Below, piece by piece: positions 8,698 to 17,523 of a DNA stretch of 64,000 nt. The notes below the pieces were generated by a model. That model ran no database searches. It was not told where the DNA came from and saw only the letters and a list, made by a program, of their open reading frames with translations. Every line of letters begins with the position of its first letter. The first letter of the stretch is position 1. The DNA is taken from positions 62,001 through 126,000 of the forward strand of contig NZ_CANLYD010000011.1 of NCBI RefSeq assembly GCF_947495315.1. The letters run 5' to 3'. The position numbers and the translations under genes are program-made. This stretch comes from an uncultured Aquimarina sp. (GTDB lineage Bacteria; Bacteroidota; Bacteroidia; Flavobacteriales; Flavobacteriaceae).

Positions 8698-9891
8698 ATG
8701 AAAAAAATTATAGGATTTTTTATTTCTTTATCCATTATTGGGTGTACAACTTCTAAGATGGAGGAAAAAGAAGAGGTTGTGGATCAAAAGCCCGAAACAG
8801 AAAAGGCAGATTCTTTGTCATTTTTTCTGGATCATTATGAGAAGTTTTTTGCTACTAATTTTAATATCTCAGAATGTCCTGGTGCTGCAATAGTGATTGT
8901 TAAGGATTCTACGGTAATTTATAAAAGAGGTTTTGGTGTAAAAGAAATTCATACAACAGATTCTGTGGATGTCAATACGGTTTTTAGGATTGCAAGTTTA
9001 TCCAAAGGGGTTACTTCAGTTCTGGCCGGAAATCTGGTAGATCATAATGAATTACAATGGGAGCAAGGTGTAAAAGAATCCGTAAAATCTTTTGATCTAA
9101 AAGATAAAGCACAAGCTAAAAGATTGAAGGTAAATCATCTTTTATCGCATACAGCGGGATTGTATAAGTATACTAATTCTAAGCTTATACATAAAGGCCT
9201 GCCGTTAAAAAGTATTATTTCTAGTTTTAAGAGAAATGGAGTTGTTGCCAAAGAAGGAACGGATTATGAATATCAGAATGCTGTTTTTTCTGTGGTAGAG
9301 CAGGTGATGGAGAATGCTACTGAAAAATCCTTTGAGACCTTACTTAAAGAACGATTGTTTATACCGGCAGGAATGAGAAATGCTTCCAGTACCTTTGCGG
9401 ATATTAAACAAAACCCTAATGTAGCCTTACCTCATAAATGGAATCATTACTCTAAAAAGTATTCCCTAACGAATCTTCATAAAAACTATTACAATGTAGC
9501 AGCAGCAGGTGGTATAAATGCCTCTATTTCTGATATGGCAGAATATTTAAAAGTGCTGTTAGGGTATCGCCCCGATATAATTTCTAAAGAAAGCCTGACG
9601 GAGGTTTTTAACCCAATGATTTGTACTAGTGATAAAGAAACTTATGTAAATTTGTGGGATGGCGTTACAGACTCTTATTATGCGAAAGGCTGGAGAGTTT
9701 TGGATTATAGAGATAGGACGATTATTTATCACGGAGGGAATGTGAATCAGTATAAAACACAATTAATGATAGATCCTGAAAATAAGATTGGTGTTTGTGT
9801 GTTGTTTAATGGTCCTAATCCTTTTAATGGTCCTGTGATTCCAACTTTTTTAAATTACTATGATTTTTTTGCTGATGTTTCCAAAAAGTGA
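8698..9891 (+). CDS. Serine hydrolase, beta-lactamase/D-alanyl-D-alanine carboxypeptidase family (class C fold), lipoprotein
   Basis: The N-terminus carries a lipoprotein signal (SLSIIGC, lipid cysteine C16). The penicillin-binding-type active site is complete: nucleophile motif S100-L-S-K103 in RIASLSKGVTS, second motif Y192-Q-N194, and H345-G-G347 in place of KTG, as in class C beta-lactamases and DD-peptidase-like esterases. At 397 residues it is normal for the family. The substrate cannot be told from sequence: peptidoglycan peptide, D-amino-acid peptide or ester are all possible. It lies 79 bases after the DUF5916 gene and ends at a bidirectional terminator. Confidence 0.88.
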   Translation: MKKIIGFFISLSIIGCTTSKMEEKEEVVDQKPETEKADSLSFFLDHYEKFFATNFNISECPGAAIVIVKDSTVIYKRGFGVKEIHTTDSVDVNTVFRIASLSKGVTSVLAGNLVDHNELQWEQGVKESVKSFDLKDKAQAKRLKVNHLLSHTAGLYKYTNSKLIHKGLPLKSIISSFKRNGVVAKEGTDYEYQNAVFSVVEQVMENATEKSFETLLKERLFIPAGMRNASSTFADIKQNPNVALPHKWNHYSKKYSLTNLHKNYYNVAAAGGINASISDMAEYLKVLLGYRPDIISKESLTEVFNPMICTSDKETYVNLWDGVTDSYYAKGWRVLDYRDRTIIYHGGNVNQYKTQLMIDPENKIGVCVLFNGPNPFNGPVIPTFLNYYDFFADVSKK

Positions 9892-9945
9892 GTAACTACT
9901 TCTAAAAGTATACTATTGAAAATTATTTCAATTCGATCTATAAAT

Positions 9946-9977
9946 AAAATAAGCTCTGAAAACTCAGAGCTTATTTT
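9946..9977. terminator. Bidirectional terminator between convergent genes
   Basis: Fourteen-base perfect arms (AAAATAAGCTCTGA and TCAGAGCTTATTTT) around an AAAC loop, with T-rich sequence on both strands. It serves the serine hydrolase gene on the plus strand and the LRR gene on the minus strand. Confidence 0.85.
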
Positions 9978-9999
9978 TGATTGTTTTCAACTTAAAACT

Positions 10000-12546
10000 T
10001 TATTCCTTTAAAATTCTGGACACATAGGTCTTAGTATTCGTTTGTAACTTTAAAATATAAGTCCCGCTTTGTAAATTAGAAAAATCCAGCGTTTGATTGT
10101 CTGTTAAATTCTTTTGTTCGAAAACTTTATTTCCTAACATTCCGTAAAGTGAAGCGGTAATGTGCTCTCCGTTAATCGCCCCTAAGGATAAAACAAGTTT
10201 ATCTTTTGTAGGAACTGGATACGCTTTTATTTCTGCATTATCGAAATCCTCAGTTCCTAGAGTAACATCAAGAGTTATTTTGTTTCTGAATAATGTTAAG
10301 TCATTCACAATACTATTAGTGATAATACAATCGTATTCTCCAATGTCAGAAGTAGTTGAGTTAGATATAGTGTATGTTCGTTCCATAGCTCCTTCAATTT
10401 CTACACCATCTTTACGCCATTGGTATAAATTGTTTGTGCTTTGTGTAGCTTCTACGGATAAAATTATTTCTTCTCCTTCAGTAATTACAATAGTTTCTTC
10501 TGAATCAACATTTGACTGAGGAGAGAATTGAAAAACTGTAGCATTCGTTTGATACTGGGGAAATTCATTTTCAAAATCCTCAAATACAAAATTATTATCA
10601 TCAAAAAATAACCAACTATTATTGTTTGGATTAAGAAATGTGAAATCTGGAATTCGACCAGAAAAGTTATTTTGATCAAATCGTATTGTGTTTAAATTAT
10701 TGAAACCAGCCAAGAAATCAGGAATGGAACCACTTAGATTATTTCCTGTTAAAACTAGGGATGTTAAATTAGTTAAACCAGCAAATGAGTCAGGAATTTC
10801 CCCTTCTATATCATTACCAAAAATAGTTAAGGAGAACAAATTGGTAAGATTACCTATAAATTCTGGTAGGTCTCCATTAAACCTACACCTTGTTATACTT
10901 AAACTGCGAAGATTCGAAAGTTGTCCTATGGCATCTGGAATGGGACCAGTAAAATCATTAGCTTGTAAACTCAATCTCTGTAATTTAGTTAAGTTTCCTA
11001 TGTTGTTTGATAATGCTCCACCAGTTAATAGATTGTTATCTAATGATAGGGTTAGCAAATTAGGTAATTGAAAAAGTGCTTCAGGAAAAGAGCCTTCAGA
11101 AGAAAGATCAATACGTTGGAGAATTAAACTTTCTAAATTAGTAAGGTGGGATAAATCGTTTGGTAAATCTAACGTAAAGAAATCTGATGTAAATGAGGAG
11201 ATATTTACACTATTTAAAGAGTTTATCGCAAACAAATCAAAGGGAATTGTGCCAGACAAACCTGTTTGACTTATTTGAATAAATTCTAATTTAGATAAAT
11301 TAATAATTTCTTCTGGTAAAGATCCGGTAAGCATTGAATTGGATCCGCTATCAACTATACTAAGATATGTTAATTCTGAAAGATTTCCGATTTCTGCAGG
11401 TAATTCACCCTCCAGACCTCTTTGTGATAAATTTAAACTTACAACTCTATTAGTTTCGGAGTCTACGGCTACTCCTGACCAGTTGTTTTTGAAACTAATA
11501 TTTAGATTCCAAGGATTTGACCAATTTGCACCATTGGTTGAATTGTAGAGAGCTAGCAGCGCAGTTCTATCCATAATAGCACCTTGAGTATCTACATTTA
11601 TAGAGTTTCTTTGGATTGTTAAATTAGGAACTTGTGGGTTTTTGATTTCACAATAATACAGGCCTATATCTGAAGTTGTAGCATTAGAAATTTCAAAGGT
11701 TGAATTTGTGGCTCCGTCAATCAAAGTATTATTTTTAAACCACTGATAGGTATTGTTTGTGCTAGTCAGACCAGTTACAGACAAGATAATGTTTTCTCCT
11801 TCAATTAACACTATGTTTTCAGTTGCGTCTATTTTATTCTGTGGTGTATATGTAAGATTGGCAACATTGCCTTCCAGAACTTCGACTAATGGGTCAAGAG
11901 AGGGTTGTCTTTCAAAAACTGAAAAATAAATATTATTATTGCTTATGTCTAGAGTTTCGATTCTAAACAAAGTAATATTGGTGTAATCAGGAATGTCAGT
12001 TAATAGATTGTTGGATACATTAACATGCCCAATATTAGCAATGGCATCTCCTATTTCTACAGGTAGTGTGCCTGTTAGTGTATTAAAACTTAAATCAATA
12101 TTTACAAAATGGCGCTCGTTTAATGTAAAAAGATCGACAGGTATGTCACCCGTTAATTGATTGTTTTGTAAATACAAATAGTTTAAATCTTCTGCATTTC
12201 CCAATTCCCCTGGAATTGATCCAGAGATATTATTGTTGGAAACGTCTAATGTGTTTAAATCTTTCAAATTTCCTAATTCTGGGGGTATAACTCCTATTAA
12301 ATTATTATCAGAAAGGTTAATTTCATCTACGTGTCTTTCTGCTCCTGATGATCCAAATACAATATTGGTAACGACTCCATACCAGTTTGTTGGAGAGTCA
12401 TTTAGATCCCAAGTGTTTGTCCAGTTGGCTCCATCCGTAGCATTATATAATGCTATAAGGGCGTTTCTATCATTCTCTGATATTTCTTGAGAAGATGCAG
12501 TAATAAAGAATAATAATAATGGCAAGTGAAGTAATAGTTTTTTCAT
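10000..12546 (-). CDS. Leucine-rich repeat and Ig-like domain protein with T9SS C-terminal sorting domain
   Basis: A secreted 848-residue protein with signal peptide (LLLHLPLLLFFITASSQ). It has a duplicated plan. Each half opens with a cap-like segment (DRNALIALYNATDGANW and DRTALLALYNSTNGANW), continues with plant-type leucine-rich repeats (LGNLKDLNTLDVSNNNISGSIP style) and closes with an Ig-like domain (YQWFKNNTLIDGATN; YQWRKDGVEIEGAM). The last ~75 residues (IKAYPVPTKDKLVLSL to YVSRILKE) are a type A sorting domain, so it should be exported by the type IX system whose SprA is in this window. A surface adhesion or recognition role is inferred. Confidence 0.88.
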   Translation of the reverse strand: MKKLLLHLPLLLFFITASSQEISENDRNALIALYNATDGANWTNTWDLNDSPTNWYGVVTNIVFGSSGAERHVDEINLSDNNLIGVIPPELGNLKDLNTLDVSNNNISGSIPGELGNAEDLNYLYLQNNQLTGDIPVDLFTLNERHFVNIDLSFNTLTGTLPVEIGDAIANIGHVNVSNNLLTDIPDYTNITLFRIETLDISNNNIYFSVFERQPSLDPLVEVLEGNVANLTYTPQNKIDATENIVLIEGENIILSVTGLTSTNNTYQWFKNNTLIDGATNSTFEISNATTSDIGLYYCEIKNPQVPNLTIQRNSINVDTQGAIMDRTALLALYNSTNGANWSNPWNLNISFKNNWSGVAVDSETNRVVSLNLSQRGLEGELPAEIGNLSELTYLSIVDSGSNSMLTGSLPEEIINLSKLEFIQISQTGLSGTIPFDLFAINSLNSVNISSFTSDFFTLDLPNDLSHLTNLESLILQRIDLSSEGSFPEALFQLPNLLTLSLDNNLLTGGALSNNIGNLTKLQRLSLQANDFTGPIPDAIGQLSNLRSLSITRCRFNGDLPEFIGNLTNLFSLTIFGNDIEGEIPDSFAGLTNLTSLVLTGNNLSGSIPDFLAGFNNLNTIRFDQNNFSGRIPDFTFLNPNNNSWLFFDDNNFVFEDFENEFPQYQTNATVFQFSPQSNVDSEETIVITEGEEIILSVEATQSTNNLYQWRKDGVEIEGAMERTYTISNSTTSDIGEYDCIITNSIVNDLTLFRNKITLDVTLGTEDFDNAEIKAYPVPTKDKLVLSLGAINGEHITASLYGMLGNKVFEQKNLTDNQTLDFSNLQSGTYILKLQTNTKTYVSRILKE

Positions 12547-12819
12547 TTTAGGGCTTTTTTTTAATAGTCGGCGAAATTAATAAATTAGTTTTGAGTATTT
12601 GTAATAATCTCAACTTTAATTGTTTGATACTGTATTAGTTTAATTGCATAAAGAACCAATTTGTTACTGTGATTATTCGTTTTTTTTAAATTATGACAGT
12701 TTTTTACTGCAACTATGGGAGGGTAAGCGCAAATAGTGATGTTTTTAGATCTATATAATTGTTCTTTTGTGATACTAAAAATTTACAATAAACCGTTATT
12801 AATTAAAACTCTAAAAATC

Positions 12820-13305
12820 ATGAAAACCAATTTTTTTCTTTTTGCAATTTGTTTTACACTGTTTTTTACTTCTTGTAGCTCCGATGATGATGGGGGAGAT
12901 CCAATTACAGTTTCTCTTGTTGGAACATGGAAGCTTACTTCTGCCTCTGGTGCGTTACCAGTTGATCTAGATATGGATGGAAATGCTTCTACTAATTTAT
13001 TACAAGAATTACCTTGTTTTGAAGATACAATTACCGTGAGCGATGATAATACCTATAGTCAGAATGTGACTGAGATTATAGTTGATGTTGATATCACAGT
13101 GCAGCCTCCAGTAGTAACTGCTGATTGCACAGATGCAATACTTACCGAAACAGGTGAATGGAGTCTTGATGGAGATCAATTAACGTTTACTCCTAGTGGA
13201 ATGGATCCAAATATGGTAACTATTACCTTAACTGAAACTATGCTGTCTTTTACCGATGAAGTAGAAGATTTAGGAGCAGTCGCATTGGTTTTTACCAGAC
13301 AGTAA
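12820..13305 (+). CDS. Lipocalin-like domain lipoprotein
   Basis: A 161-residue lipoprotein. The ATG at 12820 is chosen over the in-frame one at 12736 because it is followed directly by a lipoprotein signal (MKTNFFLFAICFTLFFTSC) with CSSDDDGGDP after the lipid cysteine, a typical Bacteroidota export motif. The mature part has the pattern of small lipocalin-like proteins (VSLVGTWKLTSASG, TISDDNTYSQN-like strand, GEWSLDGDQLTFT, MLSFTDEVEDLG). Ligand and role are unknown. It lies divergent from the LRR gene and convergent with terC, so is probably monocistronic. Confidence 0.8.
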   Translation: MKTNFFLFAICFTLFFTSCSSDDDGGDPITVSLVGTWKLTSASGALPVDLDMDGNASTNLLQELPCFEDTITVSDDNTYSQNVTEIIVDVDITVQPPVVTADCTDAILTETGEWSLDGDQLTFTPSGMDPNMVTITLTETMLSFTDEVEDLGAVALVFTRQ

Positions 13306-13322
13306 TTTAGATATGCTTAAAT

Positions 13323-13361
13323 AAAAAAAGTGCTTCTTTCGACGAAAGAAGCACTTTTTTT
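13323..13361. terminator. Bidirectional terminator between lipocalin-like gene and terC
   Basis: A long perfect stem with core arms GTGCTTCTTTC and GAAAGAAGCAC, a GAC loop, and A7/T8 flanks so that each strand ends in a T run. Confidence 0.92.
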
Positions 13362-13398
13362 ATTTATAAAAGTTTGTAATAAAGAGAGTTTTTGAAAT

Positions 13399-14229
13399 TT
13401 ACTTATCTTCTGTTTTTTGTGCCATAGATTCCTGTTGGCTCTTTTTGAGTAAAAGATTTTTTTGATAACGTCCCTGTACAATATCTACAATCACCAATAC
13501 GACGATTACAAAATAGAAAGTAGTTTTGCTCATTGGAGTAATCGCATTATTAAAAAGATGCAGATGTGCCAGATGACCACCTTCTGATAATAACATAATA
13601 CCTACTATAAATAATATAAAGAGCCCTAATACTTCGTACATTCTGTTTTTCTGAAGGAAATCAGATACTTTATCCGCTAAAACAATCATTAAAACACCAC
13701 CAAATACGATAGCTATAGACATTAAGATCAACTGAGGAACATATTCCATATGACTGGTAAGTGCCATAGCACTAAGGATAGAATCGAAAGAAAAAACTAA
13801 ATTCATGATTACGATCCAAAAAATGATTTTATTGGTAGAACTTTTCTTGTTTTCTTTTTCAGCAGCTTCATGTTCATCAAGTAACATCATGTGCCAAATC
13901 TCTTTTACAGCAGTATAAATGATAAATACACCTCCGACCAGAACGATGATACTGTGTACATTAAATTCAAATTCAATGATGCTATTACCATGCAGGCTTA
14001 CAAAAGGATCCTGAAAAAATTGTATCAGTGACATTAATACAAAAAGTAATACAATACGTAAGACGATAGCCAGTCCAACTCCCATCTTACGAACAAAACT
14101 TTGCTTTTCTGCAGGTGCTTTTTTGGATTCTAAAGAAATGTATAGGAGATTATCAAAACCTAATACTGCTTGTAGTAAAACTAGCATAAGTAAAGTGAAT
14201 AGGCTATCGAGTGTAAAGAGTTGTTCCAT
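13399..14229 (-). CDS. TerC/Alx-family integral membrane protein
   Basis: A polytopic protein of 276 residues with seven or so hydrophobic segments. It shows the two acidic-residue motifs of the family inside membrane helices: AVLGFDNLLYISLE near residue 25 and NLVFSFDSILSAMAL in the second half. A charged cytoplasmic loop (LLDEHEAAEKENKKSS) separates the halves and the C-terminal tail is hydrophilic. TerC-family proteins were named for tellurite resistance; several are now linked to manganese export. Which applies here cannot be told. It is downstream of polA on the same strand with a 65-base gap. Confidence 0.85.
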   Translation of the reverse strand: MEQLFTLDSLFTLLMLVLLQAVLGFDNLLYISLESKKAPAEKQSFVRKMGVGLAIVLRIVLLFVLMSLIQFFQDPFVSLHGNSIIEFEFNVHSIIVLVGGVFIIYTAVKEIWHMMLLDEHEAAEKENKKSSTNKIIFWIVIMNLVFSFDSILSAMALTSHMEYVPQLILMSIAIVFGGVLMIVLADKVSDFLQKNRMYEVLGLFILFIVGIMLLSEGGHLAHLHLFNNAITPMSKTTFYFVIVVLVIVDIVQGRYQKNLLLKKSQQESMAQKTEDK

Positions 14230-14294
14230 AAAATAAATATTGATTAGTTAGTTATGTTTATATGTATAAAATTATTAGAAGTAGTTACACTTTT

Positions 14295-17123
14295 TTAATG
14301 AGCTTCCAGCCAATTCTCTCCTAATCCCATATCCACATCCAATGGGACTGCTAAGGTGTAAGCGTTTTCCATTTCGGATTTTATAAGTGATTTTATAGTT
14401 TCTAATTCAGTTTTATATACATCAAAAACCAATTCATCATGAACCTGTAGTAGCATTTTGGTTTTGTAATTTCCTTCTTTTAATTTCTTATGGATATTGA
14501 TCATAGCAATTTTAATAATATCCGCGGCACTTCCTTGAATTGGTGCATTAACAGCATTTCGTTCTGCTGCTCCTCGAACTATTGCATTAGCAGAGTTGAT
14601 ATCTTTAAGGTAGCGGCGTCTTCCTAAAACTGTTTGTACATATCCATTTTCTCTGGCAAAATCTACCTGCTCACTCATATAATTTCTAAGCTTAGGGTAG
14701 GTTTTGTAATAGGTGTCAATCAATTCTTTGGCTTCGCTGCGAGAAAGGTCCGTTTGGTTACTTAACCCGAAGGCTGAAACACCATAGATGATTCCAAAGT
14801 TTACTGTTTTGGCATTACTACGCTGTTCTCTGGTTACTTCTTCAAGCGGAACATTAAATACTTTTGCAGCAGTAGACGCATGAATATCCTCCCCATTTTT
14901 AAAAGCATTGATCATGGTTTCTTCTTCGCTGAGTGCTGCAATGATTCTTAATTCTATCTGAGAATAATCGGCAGCTAATAAGGTGTATTCCTCACTTCTG
15001 GGTACAAATGCTTTCCTAACCTGTCTTCCTCGCTCTGTTCTGATCGGAATATTCTGTAAATTAGGATTATTGGAACTTAATCGACCTGTTGCGGCTACTG
15101 TTTGCATATAGTCAGTATGAACGTGACCTGTAGATTCGTTTACCTGATTTGGTAATGCATCCACGTAGGTGCTCTTTAGTTTAGACAGCCCACGATAATC
15201 CAGTATATCCTGAATAATCTTGTGATCTTTTGCAAGATAAGATAATACATCTTCTGCCGTAGAATACTGTCCGGTTTTAGTTTTCTTAGGTTTGTCTACC
15301 AGTTTCATTTTTTCAAAAAGGATTACTCCTAATTGTTTTGGTGAAGCAATATTAAACTCTTCTCCAGCTTCTGTATATATTTTGGATTCTAAAGTTTTAA
15401 TGTCATTATCTAATGTTGAAGAAAGCGATTGCAAAAATTCTTCATCCAGATTAATACCTTCAATTTCCATATCCGCAAGAACTCGTAACAAAGGAACTTC
15501 AATATCTTCAAACAATGATAGTATATTAGCATCATTAAGCTCTGGAGCAAAATGTTCTTTGAGTTGATATGTGATGTCAGCATCCTCGACAGCATATTCT
15601 GTTTGCTTTTCAGCTGGAACCTGTCTGAAGGATAATTGGTTTTTGCCTTTTTTACCAATTAATTCAGTAATAGAAACAGGAGTATAATTAAGGTAAGTTT
15701 CAGAAAGCACATCCATATTATGTCTCATGTCAGGATTGATAAGATAATGCGCTAACATAGTATCAAAAAGTTTCCCCTTTACTTCCAGGTTATATTTAGC
15801 TAATACTTTGATGTCATATTTTAAGTTCTGACCAATTTTGGTAATATTCTCAGCTTCAAAAAAAGGTCGTATTTGTTCGATTAACTCTTGTGCTGCCTTT
15901 TGATCTTCTGGAAATGGAATATAAAACCCTTTTCCAGCCTCCCAGGAAAATGCAATACCTACTAATTCTGCTGTTAATGGATCAAGACCGGTAGTCTCTG
16001 TGTCGAAACATACACTTTCTTGTTTTAGTAAATTCTGAAGAAACAACTTCATCGCCATTCCAGGAGCAATACTTTGATAAAAATGTTCTGTATTTGCAAT
16101 CGTTTTTCTGCTAGAAAATGATGTAGATGATGCGCTGGTTTCTTGATTATCTCCAAACAATGAAAACTGACCTGCGCCAGCTTGTTCTGATTGTTTTTTA
16201 GATGATGAGGTGGTAGTTGCGGGAGTTGAAGAAGCTTCTGAAGGAAAGAAGATTTTGGTAAATTGATCGGTTAGTCTTCTGAATTCTAATTCTTCAAAAA
16301 TTCCTTGAACCTTTTTTGCATCAGGTGTTGAAATCTCATAATCCTTTGCATCAAAAGTTACATCACAATCGAGCATAATTGTTGCTAGTTTTTTAGAAAG
16401 CAGCCCTAATTCTTGGTTAGCTTCTACTTTTTCTTTCATTTTACCTTTCAGCTGATCTATATTTTCAAACAGACCTTCCATGGATCCGTATTCGGCAAGA
16501 AACTTTTTGGCAGTTTTGTCTCCTACACCGGGTAGACCTGGAATATTATCTACTGCATCTCCCATCATTCCTAAATAATCTATTACCTGTTCTGGCCGCT
16601 CTACTTCAAATCTTTTCTGTACTTCAGGGATTCCCCATATCTCAATACCATTACCCATCCGTGCTGGGCGATACATAAAAATATTTTCAGATACTAATTG
16701 TGCATAGTCTTTATCAGGAGTAACCATATAGGTTTTGTATCCTTCTTTTTCAGCTTGTTTAGCTAAGGTTCCGATTAGATCATCAGCTTCTACGCCCGCT
16801 CTTTCTATAATAGGAATATGCATTGCTTTAAGTATTTCCTGTATAATTGGAACTGCAATTTTTATTGCTTCAGGAGTCTCGTCTCTATTGGCTTTGTAAT
16901 CTGGAAATATTTCTAAACGGTCTTTACTTCCTTGTTTATCAAATGCAACTGCCAAATGATCTGGATTTTCTCTTTTAATAACATCAAAAAGTGAGTTTAC
17001 AAATCCCAAGACAGCAGAAGTGTCTTGTCCTTTAGAATTGATTCTAGGGTTTTTTATCAAAGCATAATATCCGCGAAAAATAAGTGCGAAAGCATCCAGA
17101 AGGAAAAGACGTTTTTGTGACAT
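14295..17123 (-). CDS. polA: DNA polymerase I
   Basis: A 942-residue repair and Okazaki-fragment polymerase. Residues 1-~290 are the 5'-3' exonuclease (LLDAFALIFRGYYAL, GVEADDLIGTLAKQAE, PGLPGVGDKTAKKFL). The middle is a 3'-5' exonuclease with its metal-binding motifs intact (VCFDTETTGLDP, IGQNLKYDIKVL, YAVEDADITYQL), so proofreading is probably active. The C-terminal polymerase has TGRLSSNNPNLQNIPIRTE, LLAADYSQIELRI, the O-helix RSNAKTVNFGIIYGVS and LLQVHDELVFDV. A Ser/Thr/Gln-rich linker lies at about residues 297-340. Its own promoter lies upstream within a divergent region. Confidence 0.97.
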   Translation of the reverse strand: MSQKRLFLLDAFALIFRGYYALIKNPRINSKGQDTSAVLGFVNSLFDVIKRENPDHLAVAFDKQGSKDRLEIFPDYKANRDETPEAIKIAVPIIQEILKAMHIPIIERAGVEADDLIGTLAKQAEKEGYKTYMVTPDKDYAQLVSENIFMYRPARMGNGIEIWGIPEVQKRFEVERPEQVIDYLGMMGDAVDNIPGLPGVGDKTAKKFLAEYGSMEGLFENIDQLKGKMKEKVEANQELGLLSKKLATIMLDCDVTFDAKDYEISTPDAKKVQGIFEELEFRRLTDQFTKIFFPSEASSTPATTTSSSKKQSEQAGAGQFSLFGDNQETSASSTSFSSRKTIANTEHFYQSIAPGMAMKLFLQNLLKQESVCFDTETTGLDPLTAELVGIAFSWEAGKGFYIPFPEDQKAAQELIEQIRPFFEAENITKIGQNLKYDIKVLAKYNLEVKGKLFDTMLAHYLINPDMRHNMDVLSETYLNYTPVSITELIGKKGKNQLSFRQVPAEKQTEYAVEDADITYQLKEHFAPELNDANILSLFEDIEVPLLRVLADMEIEGINLDEEFLQSLSSTLDNDIKTLESKIYTEAGEEFNIASPKQLGVILFEKMKLVDKPKKTKTGQYSTAEDVLSYLAKDHKIIQDILDYRGLSKLKSTYVDALPNQVNESTGHVHTDYMQTVAATGRLSSNNPNLQNIPIRTERGRQVRKAFVPRSEEYTLLAADYSQIELRIIAALSEEETMINAFKNGEDIHASTAAKVFNVPLEEVTREQRSNAKTVNFGIIYGVSAFGLSNQTDLSRSEAKELIDTYYKTYPKLRNYMSEQVDFARENGYVQTVLGRRRYLKDINSANAIVRGAAERNAVNAPIQGSAADIIKIAMINIHKKLKEGNYKTKMLLQVHDELVFDVYKTELETIKSLIKSEMENAYTLAVPLDVDMGLGENWLEAH

Positions 17124-17180
17124 AGTGTGTATTCAATTTTTAGAAATGCAATATAAAAAGAAGATTGATGAATATGGTTT

Positions 17181-17211
17181 CAAAATTATACTAAATAAGA
17201 AATGCCGTCAA
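17181..17211 (-). promoter_or_regulatory. Probable polA promoter
   Basis: On the minus strand TTG (17211-17209), a 20-base spacer, then TAATTTTG (17188-17181). It would start transcription near 17174, about 50 bases before the polA ATG. The -33 element lies inside the loop of the inverted repeat at 17199-17227. Confidence 0.55.
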
Positions 17212-17227
17212 TGAATGACGGCATTTC
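17199..17227. repeat. Inverted repeat overlapping the polA -33 region
   Basis: Perfect 12-base arms (GAAATGCCGTCA and TGACGGCATTTC) around ATGAA. It sits between divergently transcribed genes, so it is not needed as a terminator for either, and neither strand has a good T run after it. It may be a protein-binding dyad or the end of a short unannotated transcript. The rest of the 400-base gap 17124-17523 holds the second dyad and the promoters; no gene is seen in it. Confidence 0.5.
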
Positions 17228-17240
17228 GCCCCAAAATAAA

Positions 17241-17261
17241 ATTGATAACAATGTTATCAAT
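17241..17261. promoter_or_regulatory. 21-base operator-like palindrome
   Basis: Perfect dyad with arms ATTGATAAC and GTTATCAAT around AAT, 14 bases from the preceding inverted repeat and in the polA/metallophosphoesterase divergent gap. The size and central symmetry suit binding by a dimeric helix-turn-helix regulator; no regulator is assigned. Confidence 0.35.
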
Positions 17262-17491
17262 TGCTATAAATACGATAGTAATATTTTCTAAATAAAGTAG
17301 ATTTTTTTTGTAAATCCCCATAGTTAAATGGTGAAACGAAGGTACGAATAAAAAATTTACATACGAAAGAAAATTCTAAGATTTATAGTGTTGAGCGTCT
17401 CTAGGCATAGCTAACTGCTGTATTTTCTTACGGATTGTTTGTAAACCGTTAATTTTTACTTAAATATGGCTATGATTGTAAAAAGGTAAGA

Positions 17492-17499
17492 TAGTTTTG
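17492..17499 (+). promoter_or_regulatory. -7 element for the metallophosphoesterase gene
   Basis: TAGTTTTG matches TAnnTTTG. Transcription would begin near 17506, after the TTG at 17497, which argues for the ATG at 17524 as the true start. No good -33 element is seen at normal spacing. Confidence 0.4.
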
Positions 17500-17523
17500 T
17501 TTCATAAAAAAATTGTTAGTTGT

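Noticed and set aside
12736-12819. Upstream start of the lipocalin-like gene
   Set aside because: Using this ATG would bury the lipoprotein signal 28 residues inside the protein.
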